Of a stretch of 64,000 nt of DNA, positions 8,511 through 15,525 are shown in pieces. Both the position numbers and the translations under genes were made by a program. This DNA comes from Adlercreutzia sp. ZJ176 (GTDB lineage: Bacteria; Actinomycetota; Coriobacteriia; Coriobacteriales; Eggerthellaceae): positions 124,001 through 188,000 of the forward strand of contig NZ_JAAKEC010000001.1 in the NCBI RefSeq assembly GCF_011038975.1, written 5' to 3'. The notes beneath the pieces are model-generated. The model made no database searches and was not told the DNA's origin. It worked only from the letters and a program-made list of their open reading frames with translations. The stretch's first letter is position 1, and each line of letters starts with the position of its first letter.

Positions 8511-8984
8511 CTACCCATTGCCTCTGGCCGCCTTCTCTACCCAGAGTTGCAAGGCTTCAACAGATATTGACAACTGCTCGAGCTGCTCCTGTATCTTTAC
8601 GAACTCGGCCTGCTCGGATTCGTCTATGTTTCCATCCGCCGCTATGGCGATAAGTCTATCCTTCATTGCGTTTACGTTGTTCAGCGTTGCGATCATCCCA
8701 AGAACAATACTGGGCAACTCCCTTGTGTCAACTTGAGGAACATACCGCTGCCCAATGCGGCATTGACCAGAGCAGTAAGCATTGCAAAGAGAAGGTTCAC
8801 CATATTTGTCGGCAAATTGGAGGATATCATCGGGCGTTGCGGCTATACGTCCATTTTCAATCCCTTCGAGCCTGTCTTCAGTAATTCCATCTAATAACTC
8901 TGCGGCCTTTGCACGCGAAAGGCCGAGTTCCTCGCGTTTAATCTGATAAGGCGTTTTATTTAGCTTGGTTGACTTTCTTGGCAT
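8511..8984 (-). CDS. XRE-family helix-turn-helix regulator with Cys-containing C-terminal domain
   Basis: A 157-residue protein. Residues 10-65 form a Cro/CI-type helix-turn-helix (YQIKREELGLSRAKAAELLD, RLEGIENGRIAATPDDILQFAD). Then comes the conserved-looking CNAYCSGQCRIG with three cysteines, which may bind metal. A helical C-terminal region from about 90 to 155 probably dimerises (NNVNAMKDRLIAIAADGNIDE, IQEQLEQLSISVEALQLWVE). It is likely the repressor of the island or of the small rightward gene cassette that begins about 120 bp upstream of its start. No ligand can be inferred. Confidence 0.75.
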   Translation of the reverse strand: MPRKSTKLNKTPYQIKREELGLSRAKAAELLDGITEDRLEGIENGRIAATPDDILQFADKYGEPSLCNAYCSGQCRIGQRYVPQVDTRELPSIVLGMIATLNNVNAMKDRLIAIAADGNIDESEQAEFVKIQEQLEQLSISVEALQLWVEKAARGNG

Positions 8985-9155
8985 AACGTTCTCTATCCTG
9001 GGACTCTCGCAGTAAAACCCGTGCTTATTCCTGCAGCATAGACCCTAATCACGCTCTCCTACAACTAAGAAAATATACATCATCAAGGAAATAGCGGCGA
9101 CACAAAGGAGGTGATCGACGCGGATGCTTCGACGCGTATTTCCCGCTTGAGGCTT

Positions 9156-9338
9156 ATGTCGCTCATCAAAGCACATCCTGACTTCGCTAAAGACATAGGC
9201 ATTAAAGCGCATTTGGCGCCTGCGCCTATCTTTAGACAAATTGGGCCTGAGTTAAATGGTGCGTTGGCAGCAACCACTGTGGGCAAAGAACGAAAATCGG
9301 CAAGGTTTGCAGTTCTTAAACGAAAGGAAGAGCAATGA
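9156..9338 (+). CDS. Small protein of unknown function (first gene of a tiny-gene cassette)
   Basis: A 60-residue basic protein that I do not recognise (MSLIKAHPDFAKDIGIKAHL at the N-terminus, ending RFAVLKRKEEQ). Upstream lies AAAGGAGGTGATC (9104-9116), an exact 13-base complement of the 16S rRNA 3' end. It is best placed to serve an 8-codon ORF at 9124-9150 (MLRRVFPA) that ends just before this ATG. A GTG inside that ribosome-binding site would extend the frame by 15 residues but is an unlikely start. The stop overlaps the next gene's ATG (ATGA), indicating translational coupling. Base composition is lower in GC than the core genes. Confidence 0.5.
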   Translation: MSLIKAHPDFAKDIGIKAHLAPAPIFRQIGPELNGALAATTVGKERKSARFAVLKRKEEQ

Positions 9339-9484
9339 TCAGAAGAATTCGCAGCGACTGCAGGATAGGCACCCTGGAGAGAAAGCTTGGCCTTGGAGCC
9401 GGAGCTTTTCGCCACAAGAACGGTCGCGATATCAGGAGCGACATGAAGTTGAGCACGCTGCGTAAGATGACGAAAGGAAAGTGA
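9335..9484 (+). CDS. Small basic protein of unknown function (second gene of cassette)
   Basis: A 49-residue, strongly basic protein beginning MIRRIRSDCRIGTLERKLGL, followed by a segment with GAGAFRHKNGRDIRSD and ending LRKMTKGK. The charge pattern (about a third Arg/Lys) suggests nucleic-acid or ribosome contact, but this is only a guess. It overlaps the preceding gene by four bases, is preceded by GGAAGAG, and is followed eight bases later by a third small gene. The tight spacing argues for a real operon in spite of the small size. Confidence 0.55.
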   Translation: MIRRIRSDCRIGTLERKLGLGAGAFRHKNGRDIRSDMKLSTLRKMTKGK

Positions 9485-9492
9485 GGAGTGCA

Positions 9493-9687
9493 ATGAGCGC
9501 AAGGTTTCCCGGCACTGACTGGTGGTACGACCGCTGCGATGCCTACCTGAATGATCAAGACAATTTTGATGACCACCATTATGTCTGGCGCTGTATCGAA
9601 TGCGGCCATAAAAACAGCATCTCGTCGGACAACATCTACGATTCCGAAGATGACTTCCGAAGCGGCTTTGAGGAAGATGACTGTTAA
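9493..9687 (+). CDS. Small acidic protein with CxxC motif (third gene of cassette)
   Basis: A 64-residue acidic protein. It opens MSARFPGTDWWYDRCDAYLN, has CIECGHKN (a CxxC zinc-knuckle-like turn) in the middle, and ends in an Asp/Glu-rich tail (DSEDDFRSGFEEDDC). The C-terminal Cys and the single CxxC leave room for a zinc site with C15 or C64. Acidic partner proteins next to a basic one (the preceding gene) are typical of interacting pairs, but no family is recognised. The ribosome-binding site is GAGGAG. A gap of 220 bp with no feature follows, to the convergent HepT gene. Confidence 0.6.
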   Translation: MSARFPGTDWWYDRCDAYLNDQDNFDDHHYVWRCIECGHKNSISSDNIYDSEDDFRSGFEEDDC

Positions 9688-9908
9688 ACGGCGGCGACAA
9701 GGAAGTCTCTGACGAGGGCATCTCTGTGCCCTCGATCTTCTGACAGCGACGCCCACTCTAACCGCAAGCGCTTTAGTGCGGGAACCGTCAGTCACCTTGA
9801 GCGGCTATTGCTTGAACTTTCCAGCACCTACTGAACAAGCTAGGCCGGCAAAAGAGCAGTTGCCGCGTTTATGCACGATATCGGCTTCCAACGTTGCGGA
9901 ACGCGTAA

Positions 9909-10280
9909 TCAATGCCATTCCCGCGAAGTGCCCACCTGCTCTTTTTCGGAGACGATCTCCTCGACCCTCTTGGTAAACGGAGCGAGGTCATCCGAGAGAA
10001 CAGAGCCGATCATGGTCCAATTTGTGCCCTCGTAGTTGTGGGCAAGACGATGCCTCAAGCCAGCCACACTTGACCACGGCTGATCTGGATAGTCCTGAAC
10101 GAACTCGGCTGACAAGCAGTTCACCTGCTCACCTATGTTGAAAAGAGGTGTCGCAACCAGCCACTGTTGTTTGAAATTAGCAGCCAGCGTTTCGGCCGTG
10201 ATACCTTCTTCCTCAACAACCTCGAGCAGTTGATTGCCCATCTCCACTATGCGGCGGAGACGATAGAGATCGGTCTTCAT
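9909..10280 (-). CDS. hepT: HepT-like HEPN-domain ribonuclease toxin
   Basis: A 123-residue all-helical HEPN protein (DUF86/HepT). The catalytic signature R76-x4-H81-x-Y83 is intact in GLRHRLAHNYEG. HepT toxins dimerise and cleave RNA; in the characterised system the partner MntA neutralises the toxin by adding AMP residues to the Tyr of this motif. The ATG overlaps the end of the nucleotidyltransferase gene by four bases, the usual arrangement. Since both signatures are intact, the module is predicted to be functional. Its presence in the low-GC island fits a mobile or addiction role. Confidence 0.9.
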   Translation of the reverse strand: MKTDLYRLRRIVEMGNQLLEVVEEEGITAETLAANFKQQWLVATPLFNIGEQVNCLSAEFVQDYPDQPWSSVAGLRHRLAHNYEGTNWTMIGSVLSDDLAPFTKRVEEIVSEKEQVGTSREWH

Positions 10281-10576
10281 GACAGCGGCACCGCCTCTGC
10301 CATGACGGCTTCGCGGAACGGCCCTTCTTTGAGCTCGGAGATCTCATAGACGTCAACGCGCTTGCCTGAGGCGCGATGAAGTTCCTCGGCAACTCCGAAG
10401 ATATTGAGCGCCTTAAAGCCTTCGCCGCCTTCGAGAAGCACGTCAATGTCCGAACCCTCATTGGCTTCGCCGCGAGCGTATGAGCCAAACAGGCTCGCCG
10501 AGGCCATGTCGTACTTGCTCAGCAGAGGCACGATCATGTCACGAAGCTCATCGTGCGTGTAGATCTTGCGAGTCAT
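10277..10576 (-). CDS. mntA: MntA-like minimal nucleotidyltransferase antitoxin
   Basis: A 99-residue MNT-fold protein with the intact motif G31-S32-x10-D43-x-D45 (GSYARGEANEGSDIDVLL). These residues bind the nucleotide and two metals. In the MntA-HepT system it AMPylates HepT and so acts as an enzymatic antitoxin. It is the first gene of the pair and overlaps the toxin gene by four bases. The start is ATG with GAGGTGCCGAG upstream. No separate promoter is obvious in the 130 bp before it. Confidence 0.9.
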   Translation of the reverse strand: MTRKIYTHDELRDMIVPLLSKYDMASASLFGSYARGEANEGSDIDVLLEGGEGFKALNIFGVAEELHRASGKRVDVYEISELKEGPFREAVMAEAVPLS

Positions 10577-10714
10577 CTCGGCACCTCCTCAAGCTGCGTC
10601 TCCAGGCGCATCATATCATAGCTTTATCGTCCTGCCCGCTCTGAAAGAAGTCGACGAAACGATCGTGCTACAATGAGGTAATACCGAATAGGACTACCGC
10701 AGATAGGGCTAACA

Positions 10715-10990
10715 TTGGACAGGGTGTTCGTGCTGGATAGGGTGACGGAGCGCCATCCCGAGCTGACGAAGGAGGACGCCGCCCATGCCTGGGAGTTCTG
10801 CATCAGGAGCATGCCGAGGCTCGGCAAGGAACCGGAAGAGCACGTCGGCATCGGATACGACGCAAGCGGGCGACTTGTCGAGGTCGTGGCCATCAGGAGC
10901 AACGCGGGCGATTGGCTGATAAAGCACGCGCAGACACCGCCGCAGGAGTCGATAAAGCGCGAGCTTGGCCTCGGAAGGAGGAAGGCATGA
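10715..10990 (+). CDS. Putative BrnT-like toxin paired with an RHH antitoxin
   Basis: A 91-residue protein. The strands-and-turn segment EEHVGIGYDASGRLVEVVAI followed by WLIKHAQTPPQESIKRELGL resembles BrnT/RelE-like small ribonuclease toxins (a GRxxEVV strand, then a basic C-terminal helix), but identity is only suggested. The likely start is TTG, preceded by ATAGGGC; a downstream GTG is possible. It overlaps the next gene by four bases (ATGA), as toxin-antitoxin pairs usually do. A TACAAT box at 10669 may be its -10 element. It is convergent with nothing nearby and divergent from MntA-HepT. Confidence 0.55.
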   Translation: MDRVFVLDRVTERHPELTKEDAAHAWEFCIRSMPRLGKEPEEHVGIGYDASGRLVEVVAIRSNAGDWLIKHAQTPPQESIKRELGLGRRKA

Positions 10991-11253
10991 GCGACAGGGA
11001 TCTGTGCGAGATGTTCGGCACCACGCTTGAGGAGGTGGAGGCCGACGCAGAGAAGCACGAGAGCGGGGATTTCTCGAGCTTCGATTTCGGCAAGCCGATC
11101 GACGGGAGGCCGACCGCGAAGATGAGGACGACCTCGCTGAAGCTCTACGACTTCCAGCTCAAGGCGATAGACAAAGCCGCGGAGAAAGAGGGCGTCTCGC
11201 GCTCGGAGTTCGTGCGCCGCGCGATAGACAACGAGCTCGTGGCCCTGGCGTAA
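10987..11253 (+). CDS. Ribbon-helix-helix (CopG/Arc) putative antitoxin
   Basis: An 88-residue protein. The N-terminal 45 residues are acidic (EVEADAEKHESGDFSSFDFG) and probably bind the toxin. The C-terminal part, TTSLKLYDFQLKAIDKAAEK-EGVSRSEFVRRAIDNEL, is a standard ribbon-helix-helix DNA-binding unit. Partner binding in the N-terminal half with RHH in the C-terminal half matches BrnA. It is translationally coupled to the preceding toxin-like gene and should autoregulate the pair. RHH assignment is firm; pairing with a genuine toxin is inference from context. Confidence 0.75.
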   Translation: MSDRDLCEMFGTTLEEVEADAEKHESGDFSSFDFGKPIDGRPTAKMRTTSLKLYDFQLKAIDKAAEKEGVSRSEFVRRAIDNELVALA

Positions 11254-11315
11254 CGCCCGAACACCCGCCGGCGCTGGTGGTGCAGGCGAGCGGTTGAGGG
11301 CCGCTGCGCAAAAAG

Positions 11316-11348
11316 GCGCCTGCCGCGGGGATGCGGCAGGCGCCTTCG
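11316..11348 (-). terminator. Rho-independent terminator of the aldolase gene
   Basis: A perfect 14-bp stem (AAGGCGCCTGCCGC with its complement) around a short loop is followed, on the minus strand, by TTTTTGCG. Between it and the aldolase stop lie four degenerate 18-bp units rich in CTTGCCAAG-type words (11380-11451). Confidence 0.85.
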
Positions 11349-11461
11349 AGATACGCGTCAGGCGGCTGAGGCCGCCAGGCTTGTCGGGTTCGCCAAGCTC
11401 GCCGGTCTTACCAGGCTTGCCAAACTTGCCGGACCCGCCAAGTTCACCGAACTTGCTTCGC

Positions 11462-12400
11462 TTACAGCGCGAACTCCTTCTCGCCGTTGAAGACCGCGAG
11501 GGCGTCCTCGACGCTGTAGTCGGCCAGCGTGATGGCGCTGATGGCCTTGGTCAGGCGCACGGCCTCGTCGAGCGAGCGCTGGTGGATGTTGCGGCCGGTG
11601 GCGTTGCCGCAGGCGCCGCCCACGTGGATCTGGTCGTGCAGCTGGGTGAGGAACGTCTCGGCGTCAACGGTGGAGCCGCCGGCGCACACCAGGCCGGTGC
11701 GACCGGAAGCCATCGACGCGATCTTGAGCGCCTCGGCCGGGGTGCGGCCGTCCTCGGGCTTCGGCGGGTTCACCTTCACGAAGTCGGCGCCCAGGCACAG
11801 CGCCACGCCCGCGGCGCCGGCGATGAGGTCCGGGTCCTTCTCAGCGGTGACGGCCTTGCCGCGCGGATAGATCCACAGCACCACGAGCAGGCCGTTCGCA
11901 TGCGCCTGCGCGATGAGCTCGCCCGCCTCGGCCATCATGGTGGACTCGTACTCGCTGCCCAGGTAGATGGTGTAGCCGAGGCCCACGATGTTCACGCCCG
12001 CCTCGCGCATGGCAAGCACGGGCTCGAGGTCGGTGAGCTGCGGGGAGTACGGGTCCTCCTGCTTGGTGCCCACCAGGTTGGTCTTGGAGTTCATCTTGAC
12101 CAGGTAGTTGATCTCGGGATAGTCAGCCGCGTAGCGCGCGATGAGGCCGCGCTGGCCGGCCAGCACGCCGCAGACGCCCTGGCTGCCGATCTTGAACAGA
12201 TGCTCGGGCTCGGCGTCGGCGATGTCAATGCCCTCGCCGTAGAAGTCCTTGTTCAGGTGCTCGATCTTCTGATCGCAGGCGAACAGCATCAGGCGGCCCG
12301 TCTCGCGCGTGGCCTTCATGTAGTTGTCGACGTACACCTCACGCATGTCCGGCATGACGTCGGCCGGCACCTTCACCTGATCACGGGTGATCTTCGGCAT
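11462..12400 (-). CDS. Class I fructose-bisphosphate aldolase, DhnA/FbaB/DeoC family
   Basis: A 312-residue TIM-barrel aldolase of the archaeal-type class I family. GRLMLFACDQKIEHLN near the N-terminus gives the phosphate-site Asp. GLLVVLWIYPRGKAV lies in mid-barrel. GADFVKVNPPKPEDG contains the probable Schiff-base Lys, and TGLVCAGGS forms the phosphate loop. It would cleave or condense fructose-1,6-bisphosphate in glycolysis/gluconeogenesis, though some relatives act on other ketose phosphates. The ATG has AAGGAGGAAACCC upstream; longer in-frame sequence lacks a site. It appears to be a single-gene transcript closed by a strong terminator. Confidence 0.85.
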   Translation of the reverse strand: MPKITRDQVKVPADVMPDMREVYVDNYMKATRETGRLMLFACDQKIEHLNKDFYGEGIDIADAEPEHLFKIGSQGVCGVLAGQRGLIARYAADYPEINYLVKMNSKTNLVGTKQEDPYSPQLTDLEPVLAMREAGVNIVGLGYTIYLGSEYESTMMAEAGELIAQAHANGLLVVLWIYPRGKAVTAEKDPDLIAGAAGVALCLGADFVKVNPPKPEDGRTPAEALKIASMASGRTGLVCAGGSTVDAETFLTQLHDQIHVGGACGNATGRNIHQRSLDEAVRLTKAISAITLADYSVEDALAVFNGEKEFAL

Positions 12401-12532
12401 GGGTTTCCTCCTTAAGGTTGGCTGTGCACGGAAGCGCCTCGCGCTTCCCAAACGTTCTTCTATTGTACCGAAAAGGAGCCGCCTGAGTGACGGCAGCGCG
12501 ACGGCATCAGGGCGAAAGACCGGTTTTCCGGC

Positions 12533-13426
12533 TTATTTTCGCGACTCGTAGTCACGTGGGTCGAGCTTGTCGAGCTCGCCCGTGCCCTCGGGCACCACCG
12601 CGCGGCGCTCGAGCAGCTTTATGATGCGGTTGTAGCCCAAGATGCCCGCCACGGCCACCAGCGCGGCGACGGCGAATATGATGGCGCTCTGCAGGTAGTC
12701 GCCCTGCACAATGCCCGCCGCCGCGTACGTCGACACCACGATGCCCGGGATGCGCGCGATGTTCGACAGCAGCAGGAACGCCCGCATGCGCATGTCGGTG
12801 AGGGGCACCAGGTAGGTGAACACGTCCTTGGGCAGCCCCGGGATGAGGAACAGGATGAACACCACCATGTTCAGCTTGCCCGACGCCTCGAAGCGGCGGA
12901 ACTTGTCGAGGAACTTGGTGGGCACCATGCCCTGCACGAACGGGGCGCCGAGCTTGTGGACGAGCACGAAGATGAACGCGCTCGAGAACACGCAGCCCAC
13001 GAGCACCACGGCAGCGCCGCCCCACGGGCCGTACAGCATGCCGGCCGCGATCTGCACCACCTCGCCGGGAATGAAGGCCACCACGATCTGCAGGAACTGG
13101 ATGGCCAGCAGGATGGCCACGCCCGCGGGCCCGGCGTGCTGCACCTTCTCCATGACGCGGTCGAGGCCGCCCGGCTCGAATATCTCGTGGACGTAAGGCC
13201 AGATCAGCACGCACACGCCGCACATGAGCACGAAGAACGTCACCAGCCCCGCGAACTTGAAGATGTCGGCGGCGCTCATGACGTGGCCGTGGACGACCTT
13301 CTCCTCGTGCGCCTTGTCCTTCAGCGCGTCGATGCGCGGGTGCTCGCGGTCGTGGTTGCGGCCGTGCACGGGCGCGCCTGCGGCCTGCCCTGCGGGCTCT
13401 TCGCTACTCTTTTCGCGCTTTGTCAT
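12533..13426 (-). CDS. VTT-domain (TVP38/TMEM64, DedA-like) membrane protein
   Basis: A 297-residue integral membrane protein. It has a charged N-terminus of about 50 residues, then a helix (FKFAGLVTFFVLMCGVCVLIW). The VTT core follows: FIPGEVVQIAAGMLYGPWGG, a reentrant-loop motif, and later FLIPGLPKDVFTYLVPLT, the second signature of the family. A charged C-tail ends the protein. Relatives act as lipid scramblases or flippases in envelope maintenance. Its start overlaps the end of the PRC-barrel gene by 23 bp and has CAAGGAGGAAT upstream, so the two are coupled. Function in this organism is unverified. Confidence 0.85.
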   Translation of the reverse strand: MTKREKSSEEPAGQAAGAPVHGRNHDREHPRIDALKDKAHEEKVVHGHVMSAADIFKFAGLVTFFVLMCGVCVLIWPYVHEIFEPGGLDRVMEKVQHAGPAGVAILLAIQFLQIVVAFIPGEVVQIAAGMLYGPWGGAAVVLVGCVFSSAFIFVLVHKLGAPFVQGMVPTKFLDKFRRFEASGKLNMVVFILFLIPGLPKDVFTYLVPLTDMRMRAFLLLSNIARIPGIVVSTYAAAGIVQGDYLQSAIIFAVAALVAVAGILGYNRIIKLLERRAVVPEGTGELDKLDPRDYESRK

Positions 13427-14606
13427 ATTCCTCCTTGAAGGCGGAGAACATGCCGCCTGCTTTCCTCAGGTGCGATCCCACCGCCTGCACCGCGCCCTCG
13501 GCCCCCGCGCTCGCGCGCGAGCCGGCGGCGGCAGCCGCGCTTGCCCGTGGCGGCTTGCCCGCCTCGATGACGACGTCGTCGGCGAAGTCGAACGCCTCGC
13601 CTAAGAGGCTCGGGTCGCTGATGACGTTTCCGTCCTCGTCGACGAACACCACCTCGTTGCCGTCCTCGTCGACGAACACGTACTCGACGTCCTCGTCCGC
13701 CTTCGATGCTGCCGCGGCCGCCTCACGAGAAGATGACGGGAGGCTTGCGGATTCGTCAGGTTCGCCAAGCTCGCCCGACGCTCCCGACGCGCGCGCCTTG
13801 CCCGAGGCGCGGGCGAACTCGTCCTTGAAGTCGGAGAACATGTGCGTCGCGCGCTTGAGCTGGCGGCCCGTGGCGTACGCGCCCTTCGTGGCCGCCTCGC
13901 CCGCAGCCGCCTTCGCCTCGTCGATCTTCGGCTTGGCCGCGTCAACGGCCGCGCGCGCCTTGTCGCCCGCCACCGCCGTGGCCTCCCCCGCCTTCTCGGC
14001 GAGACCGCCCTCCACGGGCAGGTCCTTCACGGCGTCGTCCACCAGGATGGCACCGCGCACCACGTCCTCGCCCGCCTCCTGGTCAGACACGGAGAGCTCG
14101 GCCCCCATGCCGTAGCGGAAGCCGCGGATCAGGCTGGCGGGCACGTGGCGCATGCCGAGAAGCGCGTTGGCCGTGGCGCCCTGCGTCACGTCGAGCGTGA
14201 CGATGGCGCCCGTGTCGGCGTCGTAGGTGATCGAGCCCACGAGCCCGAAGGCGGTGCCGTCCTGGCACATCACGGGCAGGCCCACCCACAGCACGCACTC
14301 GTCCCAGTCCACGCCGAGCGCGTTGCACGCACCCTTGTCGGTGGCGGAGGGGTCGTCATGCACGAGGATGGCGCCGTCGAGCAGCTCATAGCCGTTGTAC
14401 GCCACGAACAGGTCCTTCCGGCGGAACATGAGCGCGAGGTCGGGCCGCTTCACGATGAATCCCACGCAGCGCTTCTCCTGCGGGTGGAACACGCACGCGC
14501 GCACCTTTCCCATCCTCTTGGCGGCGTCGGGGTCCTTCTTCTTCGGCTTCTCGATCCAGACCCTCATGCCCACGAGGTCCTTGGTACAAATCAGTCGCTG
14601 CGTCAC
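13404..14606 (-). CDS. PRC-barrel-domain protein with Ala-rich helical tail
   Basis: A 400-residue protein. The N-terminal part (1-175) contains two PRC-barrel-like repeats: LICTKDLVGMRVW ... GKVRACVFHPQEKRCVGFIV, and LPVMCQDGTAFGLVGSITYD. PRC barrels are small beta barrels that bind RNA or protein partners. The remainder is Ala/Lys/Asp-rich and probably disordered or coiled, including the duplicated VFVDEDGNEVVFVDEDGN. Two related segments, HMFSDFKDEFARA and GMFSAFKEEYDKA, suggest an internal repeat. The start is GTG with GAGGACGAG upstream. It is cotranscribed with the VTT gene that overlaps its end. No cellular role is established. Confidence 0.75.
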   Translation of the reverse strand: MTQRLICTKDLVGMRVWIEKPKKKDPDAAKRMGKVRACVFHPQEKRCVGFIVKRPDLALMFRRKDLFVAYNGYELLDGAILVHDDPSATDKGACNALGVDWDECVLWVGLPVMCQDGTAFGLVGSITYDADTGAIVTLDVTQGATANALLGMRHVPASLIRGFRYGMGAELSVSDQEAGEDVVRGAILVDDAVKDLPVEGGLAEKAGEATAVAGDKARAAVDAAKPKIDEAKAAAGEAATKGAYATGRQLKRATHMFSDFKDEFARASGKARASGASGELGEPDESASLPSSSREAAAAASKADEDVEYVFVDEDGNEVVFVDEDGNVISDPSLLGEAFDFADDVVIEAGKPPRASAAAAAGSRASAGAEGAVQAVGSHLRKAGGMFSAFKEEYDKARKE

Positions 14607-14628
14607 GAACTCGTCCTCACTACGAAAA

Positions 14629-14668
14629 TGCGGTCAGGCCGGGGGTCGACCCCGTGCCTGACCGCATT
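14629..14668 (-). terminator. Hairpin terminator after the YtxH-like gene
   Basis: A 12-bp stem (ATGCGGTCAGGC with its complement) enclosing a second small GGGGTCGACCCC dyad is followed on the minus strand by TTTTCG. The other flank is TTATA, so it may work in both directions. Confidence 0.75.
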
Positions 14669-14783
14669 ATATCGGTACCGTATGAAGGGCGCGTCGGAAG
14701 TTGATGCTATCTTAGTGCAGAAGCGACGCGCGAACGCGGGCGCAGCCAGCGCGAGCGTACGCGGGTGCAGCTAGCCGCGAAGG

Positions 14784-15368
14784 CTACTGCGGGTCCACCG
14801 CGTCAGCCGCGCGCTCGGCGGCGTGCTTGGCGCCCTCGACCACGTCGGCGGCCTTGTCCTCGGCGGCGTCGACCACCTCGTGCGCCTCGGCGGCGACGGC
14901 GGGGATGGCCTCGTCGGCGGCAGCGGCGCTCTCCTCGGCGTTCTTCGCCACCTGGGCGGCGATGCGCGCACGCGCGGCCTCGATCTTGTCGCGCAGCTCG
15001 TCGTTCTTCTCGGTGAACACCGGCTTCATGCTGCCAGCCGCCTCCTGCACGTTCTCCACCACGTCAGCGCCCTTGTCGCGGACCTCCTCGACGACCTCGG
15101 CGCCCTTGGCGCGCACGTCGCTGGCGATCTCGGCGCCCCTGGCCGTCACGTCGCCCACGACCTCGGCGCCCTTCGCGGCAGCCTGCTGGTACACCTGCTG
15201 GGCGCCAGCCGCAGCCTGCGAGCCCCAGTCCTGGGCGTCGCCGAGCACGGCGTTCGCCTTGTCGGCGACGATGGCGCGCGTCTCCTCACCGGAGCGCGGC
15301 GCCGCGAAGAGCGCGGCAACGGCTCCGACGATGCCTCCGATGATAAATACTCCGAACTTGTTGGCCAT
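14784..15368 (-). CDS. YtxH-like membrane-anchored protein with Ala/Glu repeat helix
   Basis: A 194-residue protein. The N-terminal GVFIIGGIVGAVAALFAAPRSGEETR is the YtxH (gas-vesicle-like) signature: one transmembrane helix followed by a APxSGxETR box. The rest is an amphipathic helix made of repeated 11-residue units (KGAEVVGDVTARGAEIASDV, RAKGAEVVEEVRDKGADVVE), similar in style to apolipoprotein or LEA proteins. Relatives are stress-induced envelope proteins of unknown mechanism. The start is supported by AAGGAGGCAGTC. It sits apart from the PRC gene by a terminator, so it is transcribed alone. Confidence 0.8.
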   Translation of the reverse strand: MANKFGVFIIGGIVGAVAALFAAPRSGEETRAIVADKANAVLGDAQDWGSQAAAGAQQVYQQAAAKGAEVVGDVTARGAEIASDVRAKGAEVVEEVRDKGADVVENVQEAAGSMKPVFTEKNDELRDKIEAARARIAAQVAKNAEESAAAADEAIPAVAAEAHEVVDAAEDKAADVVEGAKHAAERAADAVDPQ

Positions 15369-15525
15369 GACTGCCTCCTTGGGATTGCTTGAGCGTTGGG
15401 CTCATTATAGGTGAGCCCCGCCCCCGCGCCCGCATAAAACATGAGGGTTCTACTTTTGGGAACCCCGCCGTTACCTGGTGGGAAGAAAGGCCCCGCGGCC
15501 GAGGGCCGCGGGGCGGGCAGGGAGG

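Noticed and set aside
9104-9116. Fragment of a 16S rRNA 3' end, because of the exact anti-SD complement
   Set aside because: Only 13 bases match, in the orientation of a Shine-Dalgarno, and flanking sequence is not rRNA-like.
9083-9795. Minus-strand frames opposite the three tiny genes
   Set aside because: They cover several unrelated small genes, lack ribosome-binding sites and show random composition.
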